DNA from: Candidatus Pelagibacterales bacterium
GTDB taxonomy: Bacteria > Pseudomonadota > Alphaproteobacteria > TMED109
Direction: 5' to 3'
Length of the DNA: 17,647 nt
Assembly: GCA_002684605.1 (NCBI GenBank)
Contig: NYVM01000012.1
Span: 58,435-76,081, forward strand
The notes below the pieces were generated by a model that worked only from the letters and a program-made list of their open reading frames with translations, made no database searches and had not been told where the DNA came from. Shown piece by piece: positions 9,161-16,023 of this stretch; position 1 is the first letter of the stretch; the number at the start of each line of letters is the position of its first letter. A program made the translations under genes and the position numbers.

Positions 9161-9180
9161 AAATATTCCTTTCTAATGCG

Positions 9181-9621
9181 CTAATTAAGTTTATCTACGC
9201 GTCTTTTATGTCGTCCACCCTCAAAACCTTCTTTGATAAATACGTCTAATATATTTAAAGCATCACCTATATTAATAAACCTACCACCAAAAACTATAGC
9301 ATTGGCATCATTATGGTTTCTTGCTAATTTTGCTATTTCTATATTGTGACATAATGCTGCTCTAACCCCTGGCACTCTATTTAGAGCAATATTGATTCCT
9401 ATTCCACTTCCACAAACAGCAATTCCTATAAAATTTTTATTACCTACTATAAAATCTCCTAGAACTTTTCCGTAATCAGGGTAATCTACCGAATCAGTAT
9501 TAAAAGGCCCTAAATCTTTAATAGCATAATTATGTTTTTCCAAATAACTTTTTATTTGTTGTTTTAAATCATAGCCAGCATGATCAGATGCTATTACAAA
9601 TGAATTATATCTATCGGACAA
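9181..9621 (-). CDS. rpiB: Ribose-5-phosphate isomerase B
   Basis: The 146-residue enzyme of the LacA/RpiB family interconverts ribose 5-phosphate and ribulose 5-phosphate; the latter is the RibB substrate made further down the same block. The phosphate/substrate motifs are SDHAG (12-16), VCGSGIGINIALNR (69-82) with the catalytic Cys70, RNHNDANAIVFGGR (101-114) and the C-terminal GGRHKRRV. The start is TTG (9619-9621), preceded at 7 nt by AGAAGGA; no ATG occurs near the N-terminus. The rpiB-glyA-nrdR order is common in alphaproteobacteria. The gene probably heads the block, since 81 bp separate it from the upstream transporter gene. Confidence 0.95.
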   Translation of the reverse strand: MSDRYNSFVIASDHAGYDLKQQIKSYLEKHNYAIKDLGPFNTDSVDYPDYGKVLGDFIVGNKNFIGIAVCGSGIGINIALNRVPGVRAALCHNIEIAKLARNHNDANAIVFGGRFINIGDALNILDVFIKEGFEGGRHKRRVDKLN

Positions 9622-9628
9622 TAAAAAA

Positions 9629-9635
9629 TCCTTCT
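9629..9635 (-). promoter_or_regulatory. Ribosome binding site supporting the TTG start of rpiB
   Basis: The minus strand reads AGAAGGA, 7 nt before the TTG at 9619-9621. This is a near-consensus site at ideal spacing, and it makes the non-ATG start credible. Confidence 0.65.
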
Positions 9636-9702
9636 ATGCAATGTTCAAAAATATAAACCAAAATTATTTATAATATATAACCTAAAAATAATAATTTAGT
9701 AG

Positions 9703-11223
9703 CTAATTAACGTCAGTTTTTTTTATATTTCCATTAGATAAATTCTTCATGTATTCATTTATCTCTTTTTTTACAACCCCTGCTAAAAAATATACCCCTA
9801 CTAAGTTAGCAACAGACATTAAAAATATCATAGAGTCTGATATGTCTAAAACAGAACCTAGACTAACAGAAGACCCAATTATTACGAAAGCACAAAATAT
9901 AAATTTAAAAATATTTTCTGATAAAACAGAATTGCCAAATAAATAACACCATGATTTTAAACCATAATAGGACCAAGCTATCATAGTAGAAAAAGCAAAT
10001 AAAATTGCAGCAAGTGCAAGAATATATGGAAACCATGGAATAGTTTTAGCAAATGCGGCAGATGTTAATGCTATACCAGCTAAGTCTCCTCTCTCAACAT
10101 ACACACCTGTCAGAACAATAACTAATGCAGTTATTGTACAAATAATAATTGTATCTATAAAAGGCTCAAGTAAAGATACTAAACCTTCAGTTACTGGAAT
10201 ATCTGTTTTGACAGCAGCATGAGCAATCGGTGCAGAACCTAATCCTGCTTCATTTGAAAAAGCAGCTCTTTGAAACCCAATAATTAATGCTCCTAAGGCT
10301 CCTCCAGCTGCTGCTGTTGGAGAAAATGCTTCAGAAATTATACTTAATATTGCTTCTGGAACTCCTCCAATATTTAATAAAATAATAATTAGGCCTGCAA
10401 ATAAATATATTAGAGCCATCAAAGGAACTAAAGTTGATGTCACTTTAGCTATAGACTTTATACCGCCAATGATTACAACACCAAGTATTACAGCTATAAT
10501 TAAACCAAATAACCACCCTTTATCAGCAAAGAAAGATGTTTGTCCTCCGGTTACAGAAACAAATTGCTGAAAAGATTGATTAGCTTGGAACATATTTCCA
10601 CCTCCAAGTGCTCCACCTATGCAGCAAATTGAGAAGAATACAGCTAGAATTTTACCAAGAGTAGCTTTTCCTTTTTCAGCTAAACCTTTAGATAAATAAT
10701 GCATAGGGCCACCAGAAACAGTACCATCTGAATTTATAACTCTATATTTAACACCAAGTGTGCATTCACAAAACTTAAGTGACATACCAAGAAAACCTGC
10801 AAGTATCATCCAAAAAGTTGCTCCTGGTCCACCTATGGAAATTGCAACAGCTACGCCTGCTATATTACCTAATCCAACAGTACCTGACAAAGCCGTCGAT
10901 AGTGCCTGAAAGTGAGAAACTTCTCCTTTAGACTCAGGCTTATCATACCTTCCACGTACTAAATCTAATGCATGAGAGAACATTCGCAGGTTAATAAAAT
11001 TAAAATAAAATGTACAAAATATTGATCCAGCTATTAACCATAATACAATTATCTTTATATCTGCTCCTGCAATACTAAAAGAATAAAATACAGTACCAGC
11101 AATTTTATTAGATATAGGGGATAACCAGGCATTTATAAAAGAATCGAAACCATCACTCGCAAATGAAGATTTAGAAGAAAAGCATAGACTCATCAAAAAT
11201 AAAATTTTATAAAAAATTCTCAT
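9703..11223 (-). CDS. AGCS-family sodium:alanine/glycine symporter with signal peptide
   Basis: The 506-residue membrane protein is a Na+-coupled importer of small neutral amino acids (alanine, glycine). It has about ten hydrophobic segments and the family hallmarks: NLRMFSHALDLVRG after the first helix, GEVSHFQALSTALSGTVGLGNIAGVAVA (about 99-126), GGPGATFWM, GGPMHYLSKG and FSNEAGLGSAPIAHAAV. The N-terminus, MRIFYKILFLMSLCFSSKSSFA, looks like a cleavable signal peptide with a likely cut before SDGF, putting a short periplasmic segment ahead of the first core helix. A perfect AGGAGGT lies 7 nt before the ATG. It sits 69 bp after hemA and 81 bp before rpiB. The substrate cannot be fixed from sequence, but hemA and glyA nearby suggest glycine. 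Confidence 0.93.
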   Translation of the reverse strand: MRIFYKILFLMSLCFSSKSSFASDGFDSFINAWLSPISNKIAGTVFYSFSIAGADIKIIVLWLIAGSIFCTFYFNFINLRMFSHALDLVRGRYDKPESKGEVSHFQALSTALSGTVGLGNIAGVAVAISIGGPGATFWMILAGFLGMSLKFCECTLGVKYRVINSDGTVSGGPMHYLSKGLAEKGKATLGKILAVFFSICCIGGALGGGNMFQANQSFQQFVSVTGGQTSFFADKGWLFGLIIAVILGVVIIGGIKSIAKVTSTLVPLMALIYLFAGLIIILLNIGGVPEAILSIISEAFSPTAAAGGALGALIIGFQRAAFSNEAGLGSAPIAHAAVKTDIPVTEGLVSLLEPFIDTIIICTITALVIVLTGVYVERGDLAGIALTSAAFAKTIPWFPYILALAAILFAFSTMIAWSYYGLKSWCYLFGNSVLSENIFKFIFCAFVIIGSSVSLGSVLDISDSMIFLMSVANLVGVYFLAGVVKKEINEYMKNLSNGNIKKTDVN

Positions 11224-11292
11224 TATAGTTACCTCCTAAATTAATATACTTAAAACATATGCAATTATTATTACTTAAGTAAAGTTATAATA
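11224..11292 (-). promoter_or_regulatory. Spacer upstream of the symporter gene with a perfect SD and a 12-bp palindrome
   Basis: AGGAGGT (11231-11237 on the minus strand) is the strongest ribosome binding site in the window. Further upstream is the perfect palindrome TTACTTAAGTAA at 11271-11282, a candidate operator for the symporter gene. The gap is too short for a glycine riboswitch and shows none of its conserved motifs. In DNA this AT-rich a palindrome of this size can arise by chance, so the operator role is only a suggestion. Confidence 0.35.
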
Positions 11293-12504
11293 TTAACTAA
11301 CTGAAGATATATTTAACTCTCTCCATACTTTTTTTAAAGAATCTACCAAATAATTTGTCATTTTTTCGTCATGAAGTGGGCTTGGCGTAATTCTCAGCCT
11401 TTCTTTTCCTTTAGGGACTGTTGGGTAATTTATAGGCTGCACATATATAGAAAAATCTGAAAGAAGAATATCAGATGCTTTTTTACAAAGCACTGGGTCT
11501 CCTACTAAAATTGGAACTATATGACTATCGGATGGCATAACAATGATACCTGTTTGTCTTAATTTTTCTTTAAGACTTTTTGCTCTTTCTTGATGAATTT
11601 TTCTCTCTATATTAGATTCTTTTAAATGTTTTACTGATGCTAATGCACCTGCAGCTATTGCAGGAGGCAAGGAAGTAGTAAATATAAAGCTTGAAGCAAA
11701 AGACCTAATAACATCTATAATATTTTTATTTGATGCTATATATCCGCCCATTGTTCCAAATGCTTTTGCAAGAGTTCCTTCAATAATATCTAACTCATCC
11801 ATTAGACCTTCACGCTCAGCAATTCCTCCTCCTCGAGAACCATACATTCCTACTGCATGTACTTCATCTAAATAAGTGAGAGCATTATTTGCTTTAGCAA
11901 CTTCACAGAGTTCTTTTATTGGAGCTATATCTCCATCCATAGAATAAACAGATTCAAAAGCTACTAGTTTTGGACGTTCAGGATTAATAGTTTTTAGAAT
12001 CTTATCTAAATGATCTGGATCATTATGTTTAAATATAATTCTTTCAGCTTTACTATTTCTTATACCTTGTATCATCGATGCATGGTTGAGCTCATCTGAC
12101 AACACAACACAATTTGGTAAAATAGAAGCTATAGTACTAAGGGATGCTTCATTAGAAATATATCCCGAGGTAAATAAAAGCGCTCCCTCTTTATTATGAA
12201 GGTCTGCTAATTCTTTCTCTAATAAAACATGATAATGTGAGGTTCCAGAAATATTTCTAGTTCCTCCTGATCCTGCACCTGATGAGTCAATAGCCTCATG
12301 CATTGCAGATAAAACTTTTTTGTTTTGCCCCATTCCAAGATAATCATTAGAACACCATACTGCGACTTCTTTTTCATTAGAATCAGAATAATGTATGGCA
12401 TTAGGAAAACTTCCTAATGTTCTTTTTATATCATTAAAAACTCTATACCTTCCTTCATTCTTAAGAGAGTCTAGAGCACCAGTAAAATATTTATTATAAT
12501 CCAT
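11293..12504 (-). CDS. hemA: 5-aminolevulinate synthase
   Basis: The 403-residue PLP enzyme of the alpha-oxoamine synthase family condenses glycine with succinyl-CoA to 5-aminolevulinate, the first committed step of haem synthesis by the Shemin route used in Alphaproteobacteria. Landmarks are the start [29 protein letters not shown] (51-58), [13 protein letters not shown] (75-87), DELNHASMI (137-145), the PLP-ring Asp213 in [12 protein letters not shown], and Lys247 in EGTLAKAFG, which forms the Schiff base. These features favour ALAS over 2-amino-3-ketobutyrate ligase or BioF. The only SD-like site (GAGG) is about 12 nt before the ATG, rather far, with the palindrome GTAAATTTAC between them (12508-12517). 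It is transcribed divergently from the GST gene. Confidence 0.96.
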   Translation of the reverse strand: MDYNKYFTGALDSLKNEGRYRVFNDIKRTLGSFPNAIHYSDSNEKEVAVWCSNDYLGMGQNKKVLSAMHEAIDSSGAGSGGTRNISGTSHYHVLLEKELADLHNKEGALLFTSGYISNEASLSTIASILPNCVVLSDELNHASMIQGIRNSKAERIIFKHNDPDHLDKILKTINPERPKLVAFESVYSMDGDIAPIKELCEVAKANNALTYLDEVHAVGMYGSRGGGIAEREGLMDELDIIEGTLAKAFGTMGGYIASNKNIIDVIRSFASSFIFTTSLPPAIAAGALASVKHLKESNIERKIHQERAKSLKEKLRQTGIIVMPSDSHIVPILVGDPVLCKKASDILLSDFSIYVQPINYPTVPKGKERLRITPSPLHDEKMTNYLVDSLKKVWRELNISSVS

Positions 12505-12569
12505 AATGTAAATTTACCTCAATTATGTATATATATAATTAAATCCTAAAAAAAAGAAAGTTATTTACA
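12505..12569. promoter_or_regulatory. Divergent 65-bp control region between hemA and the GST-like gene
   Basis: This gap must carry the start signals of two divergent genes. It holds a run of alternating TA (around 12527-12540) that could serve as a -10 element on either strand, the palindrome GTAAATTTAC (12508-12517) next to the hemA start, and an A-rich purine tract before the GST ATG. No clear -35 box is evident. Promoter function is inferred from gene layout, not from a strong motif. Confidence 0.35.
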
Positions 12570-13265
12570 ATGATTTTATATGAACTTGATGCAATCAATG
12601 AGCAATATTTTAGCCCTTATACATGGCGCATATTAATGTCATTAAATCATAAGGATTTATATAAAGATATAAAACGAATACCTGTAAAGTTTTCAGAAAA
12701 ATCAGAGATAACTAATAAAGGGTTTAATACAGTTCCTGTTTTAAATGATAAAGGCACATGGATAGGAGGATCTTTGGATATAGCAAAATATCTGGAATTA
12801 ACATACCCTAATAATACTTCTTTATTTGGCAATACTGAAAACATGAACCTTACAAGTATTATTAATCAAATAATTGATCCTAAAATTTTAGCTATATTAG
12901 CAAGGATAATAGTTTTAGACGCATATAATACTATTCACCCTGAAGACAAAACATTTTTTAGAAAAACTAGGGAAAAAATATTAAATAAAACAATAGAAGA
13001 AGTTGAATTAGAGAGTGGCAAATATATTCCTCTTTTTCAAAAAGAAATTAATCCATTTAGAAAAATAATAAAAGAGAATAAGTTTTTTACTGGTTCTCAA
13101 CCAATGTACTGTGATTATATTTTATTTGGCTTTTTTATGTGGGCAAGAAACTGTAGTAAAAAACGGTTATTAGAGAAAGATGATGTTCTATGGAATTGGA
13201 GAGAAAGGATGTTGGACCTCTATGATGGTTTTGCTAGGAAATCTAATGGATTTGAAATTAAGTAA
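12570..13265 (+). CDS. Glutathione S-transferase family protein, beta-etherase (LigE)-like
   Basis: The 231-residue protein has a thioredoxin-like N-terminal domain and a helical C-terminal domain. It starts MILYELDA and then has FSPYTWRILMSLNHK, which parallels SPYVWRTKYALKHK of Sphingobium LigE; Ser15 is the likely glutathione-activating region. TVPVL (54-58) carries the cis-Pro, and GSLDIAKYLE (67-76) is the gamma-glutamyl-binding turn. The C-terminal half keeps the LigE pattern NPFRKII...GSQPMYCDY (161-183), then DDVLWNW...DLYDGFAR (204-223). LigE-type enzymes cleave beta-aryl ethers with glutathione, but the substrate here is unknown. The comparison is from memory. Its last 8 bp overlap the end of the opposite-strand SDR gene. 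Confidence 0.8.
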   Translation: MILYELDAINEQYFSPYTWRILMSLNHKDLYKDIKRIPVKFSEKSEITNKGFNTVPVLNDKGTWIGGSLDIAKYLELTYPNNTSLFGNTENMNLTSIINQIIDPKILAILARIIVLDAYNTIHPEDKTFFRKTREKILNKTIEEVELESGKYIPLFQKEINPFRKIIKENKFFTGSQPMYCDYILFGFFMWARNCSKKRLLEKDDVLWNWRERMLDLYDGFARKSNGFEIK

Positions 13266-13992
13266 TACTATAACCACCATCTACTGTAATAGTAGTGCCA
13301 GTTGTATAACTAGCCCTATCACTAGCTAAATATACTGCAGCTCCTGCTATGTCTTCTGGTACACCCCATTTTTTCATTGCTGTCCTCTCTGTTATTTTTT
13401 CTCTTTCCTCTGCCTCTTCTTGCAATGGCTTTGTAAGTTTAGTCTCTATATATCCTGGAGCAATAGCATTTGCTCTAACATGATATTGGCTCCAGCCATT
13501 TGCTAAACTTTTTGTTAAACCAACCAAACCTGTCTTAGAAGCAGTATAACCTGGAGACATAGGAGAACCAAAAAAAGAAAACATTGAAGCAATATTTATT
13601 ATATTACCATGTGTTAAAGCTAACTTAGGAAGAGCTTCATGACTCATTCTCATCACACCCATCAAGTTAGTATTAATAACATCTGCAAAATGTTCTATTC
13701 TATATTCAAGTCCTCTCTTAACTATACCTGCATTATTTACTAAAATATGCAAATCATCTATTTCCTCAAAAATTTTTTCTATTGAAATATCATTTGTGAC
13801 ATCTAATTTATATTTTCTTATAGCTCCAAATTTAGTTTCTACATTGCATTTTTCGAGGCTTTCATCAGATTTAGCCGTAACAATAACTTCTGCTCCTGCC
13901 TCTTTAAAACCTTCTGCTATTGCATAACCTATTCCTGATGCTCCACCAGTAACAAGTGCTACTTTTCCTGTTAAATCAATTGTATAAGCCAT
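13258..13992 (-). CDS. Short-chain dehydrogenase/reductase, KduD-like
   Basis: The 244-residue classical SDR is a cytosolic NAD(P)-dependent oxidoreductase. It has TGGASGIG (15-22) for cofactor binding, NNAG (86-89) and a complete catalytic set: Asn109, Ser136, Tyr149 and Lys153. The segments IINIASMFSFFG, PGYTASKTGLVGLTKSLANGW, NAIAPGYIETKLT and DGGYS resemble the 2-deoxy-D-gluconate 3-dehydrogenase/KduD branch, whose members oxidise keto-deoxy sugar acids. It is the last gene of a three-gene operon, 10 bp after the hydroxyacid dehydrogenase. In that context it may oxidise C4 of a 2-keto-3-deoxy sugar acid made by UxaA, which is an inference. A generic gluconate or polyol dehydrogenase cannot be excluded. 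Confidence 0.88.
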   Translation of the reverse strand: MAYTIDLTGKVALVTGGASGIGYAIAEGFKEAGAEVIVTAKSDESLEKCNVETKFGAIRKYKLDVTNDISIEKIFEEIDDLHILVNNAGIVKRGLEYRIEHFADVINTNLMGVMRMSHEALPKLALTHGNIINIASMFSFFGSPMSPGYTASKTGLVGLTKSLANGWSQYHVRANAIAPGYIETKLTKPLQEEAEEREKITERTAMKKWGVPEDIAGAAVYLASDRASYTTGTTITVDGGYSIT

Positions 13993-14002
13993 TATCTACC
14001 TC

Positions 14003-14983
14003 TTAATTAATAGTGTTTACTGGGTTAAGTACTTTTTTCTCAATAAAAAAATTTTCAATATTTTTAGCTGCCAACTCTACCATACCAGTTCTTGCTTTAA
14101 AACTTGCGCTACCTGCATGAGGAGCTAAAACAACATTATCCATGTTAGCTAATTTTTTATCATAACTAGGTTCAAACTCATATACATCTAGAGCACATCC
14201 TGAAATTAATTTATTCTCCAAAGCTATTATTAAATCACTTTCTTTAACAATTGGTCCACGAGCTATATTTATTAGAAAACTATCTTTTTTCATACTTTCA
14301 AATTCTTTAATCGTGATTAAATGTTTTGTTTCCTTTGTTAAAGGACAAAGTATTACAATATATCTACAGGATTTTAGCAAGGCTTCTAATGACATCCATT
14401 CTGCATTTAAAGAAGATTCAATATTTTCACTCAACCTATTTCTATTATGATATTTAATATTTAAGCCAAATGGTGTAGCTCTTTTAGCTACATCTTGCCC
14501 TATGCTTCCCATACCTATAATGCCTAAATTTTCTCCTCTTAAATCTGCACCCCATAAAAGATGATAGAAATTGGCTTTAAATCCACCTGATCTTACAATA
14601 CGATCTCCTTCAGGAACTCTCCTTGCTACAGCTAACAATAACGCCATAGACATATCTGCAACAGCATCATTCAAGATTCCTGGGGTATTAGTCACTTGTA
14701 TGCCCATTTTTGTACAAAAGTTTGCATCTATATTATCAAAACCTACACCAACATTACATGTAACCTTTAAATTAGGACATGCTTCTATTAATGTTTTATC
14801 TATTAAAGCTGACTGAACTAATATTCCTTCTACATTTTTTACTCTATCCAAAAGTCCATTACCTGATAGAATACTTTTTGTAGTATCATGATGATCTATA
14901 TCAAAAATTTTTTCTAATCTAGATAAAAGATCATCAGATAACAAAGAATGAATAAAAATTTTAGGCTTAAATTTTACTTCCAT
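14003..14983 (-). CDS. D-2-hydroxyacid dehydrogenase (glyoxylate/hydroxypyruvate reductase type)
   Basis: The 326-residue NAD(P)-dependent enzyme interconverts 2-keto acids and D-2-hydroxyacids. NVGVGFDNID (77-86) and NTPGILNDAVADMSMALLL (99-117) belong to the substrate/cofactor interface. GMGSIG (157-162) is the Rossmann loop. Arg242 (NIARGPIV), Glu271 (DVYEFEP) and His289 (APHAGSA) are the catalytic Arg-Glu-His set. The pattern is closest to GhrB/GyaR-like reductases. HNRNR at 179-183 after the second strand hints at NADP preference. Its start overlaps the FAH gene by 10 bp and its stop is 10 bp from the SDR, so the three are clearly one operon. A role on glycerate/hydroxypyruvate or glyoxylate fits the context but is unproven. 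Confidence 0.9.
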   Translation of the reverse strand: MEVKFKPKIFIHSLLSDDLLSRLEKIFDIDHHDTTKSILSGNGLLDRVKNVEGILVQSALIDKTLIEACPNLKVTCNVGVGFDNIDANFCTKMGIQVTNTPGILNDAVADMSMALLLAVARRVPEGDRIVRSGGFKANFYHLLWGADLRGENLGIIGMGSIGQDVAKRATPFGLNIKYHNRNRLSENIESSLNAEWMSLEALLKSCRYIVILCPLTKETKHLITIKEFESMKKDSFLINIARGPIVKESDLIIALENKLISGCALDVYEFEPSYDKKLANMDNVVLAPHAGSASFKARTGMVELAAKNIENFFIEKKVLNPVNTIN

Positions 14984-15858
14984 TTAACAACTTTTTGGCG
15001 TTGCTCTCCAAGTTTTTCAATACCTAAATGCATTTCATCTCCATGCTTCAAGAATTTTTGAGGTTTCATACCACCGCCTACTCCAGGAGGCGTTCCAGTA
15101 GCAATAATATCTCCTGGTTGTAAAGTCATGTAATGGCTTACATAAGATACAATTGTCTTAACATCGAATATCATTGTTGAAGTATGACCAGTTTGCATTC
15201 TCTTACCGTTGAGGTTTAACCAAAGGTCTAAATTTTGTACCTTTTTCACTTCATCTCTTGTAACTAACCATGGACCAACGGGACAGGAAGTATCAAATCC
15301 TTTTCCTCTAGTCCATTGACCCGCTGCAGCTTTCATTTGATATTCTCTTTCAGACACATCATTTACTAGTGTATAGCCAGCAACATAACTTAACGCTCTA
15401 GCTGCGCTAACTGACCTAGCAGTATCTCCTATAACTATTCCCAGTTCTACTTCCCAATCACTACATACACTATCTTTTTGCTTTGCTCCTTTTTTACCTA
15501 AAATAAGGCCTTTAGGTAACATAACCTCATCATTCGGTCCTGATAGAGAACTTGTAGGTTTCATAAACATAATAGGTTCACTTGGAATAGGGCTTCCAGT
15601 CTCTTTTGCATGATCCACATAATTTAGACCAATACAAACAATTTTGCCTATCCCAGAAAGAGGAACTCCTAATCTTTTCTTACCTTTAACCAAAGGTAAT
15701 TTATCTACATTGGTTCCAACTAATTTTTCTAGTTTCTTTTTAGATAAAACTGATCCATTAATATCCATCATCTTTTTAGATAAATCTCTAATATTCCCAT
15801 CAGAATCAATAACTCCTGGTTTCTCTTTACCTTTAACTCCGTACCTAACTAATTTCAT
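14974..15858 (-). CDS. Fumarylacetoacetate hydrolase (FAH) family protein, probable 2,4-diketo-3-deoxy acid hydrolase
   Basis: The 294-residue protein has a short N-terminal domain (about 1-70) and a C-terminal FAH catalytic domain. Landmarks are CIGLNYVDHAKETG (75-88), PIMFMKPTSSLSGP (95-108), DWEVELGIVIG (134-144) and VNDVSER (165-171). Glu136, Glu138 and Asp167 are the expected divalent-metal ligands. QWTRGKGFDT (181-190) and the nucleophile-side GTPPGVGGG (255-263) follow. FAH enzymes hydrolyse C-C bonds of diketo acids; this length and motif set match the branch containing 2,4-diketo-3-deoxy-fuconate/rhamnonate hydrolases and catechol-pathway isomerases. A lysine-rich insertion at about 118-132 precedes the metal motif. 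It leads the operon, with a GGGAG-type site about 9 nt before the ATG. Confidence 0.88.
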   Translation of the reverse strand: MKLVRYGVKGKEKPGVIDSDGNIRDLSKKMMDINGSVLSKKKLEKLVGTNVDKLPLVKGKKRLGVPLSGIGKIVCIGLNYVDHAKETGSPIPSEPIMFMKPTSSLSGPNDEVMLPKGLILGKKGAKQKDSVCSDWEVELGIVIGDTARSVSAARALSYVAGYTLVNDVSEREYQMKAAAGQWTRGKGFDTSCPVGPWLVTRDEVKKVQNLDLWLNLNGKRMQTGHTSTMIFDVKTIVSYVSHYMTLQPGDIIATGTPPGVGGGMKPQKFLKHGDEMHLGIEKLGEQRQKVVKWK

Positions 15859-16023
15859 TCTCTTCTCCCTTTTTAAATAAATTCTTAATATTAATTCTAA
15901 TCAGATTATTTTAGATTCAAATATTCTATAAAAGTTGATAGAAAGTAAACATAAAATATATTTAAATTTATAAAAATATAATATATGTTAATAATTCTTT
16001 GTATTATTGGGAGAATATAACAA
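15859..16023. promoter_or_regulatory. Divergent control region between the FAH operon and uxaA
   Basis: This 165-bp AT-rich spacer separates head-to-head genes that likely belong to one pathway. It contains a perfect TATAAT at 15977-15982 on the plus strand, a possible -10 for uxaA, though without a clear -35 at the right distance. There are two small inverted repeats: TAATC-A-GATTA (15898-15908) and TTCTAT with ATAGAA (15924-15929 and 15938-15943). They could bind a shared sugar-acid regulator. Ribosome binding sites are GGGAG for both genes. No regulator gene lies in the window. Confidence 0.4.

Noticed and set aside
11224..11292. Glycine riboswitch upstream of the AGCS symporter
   Set aside because: Only 69 bp are available, and none of the paired, GC-rich conserved aptamer segments are seen.
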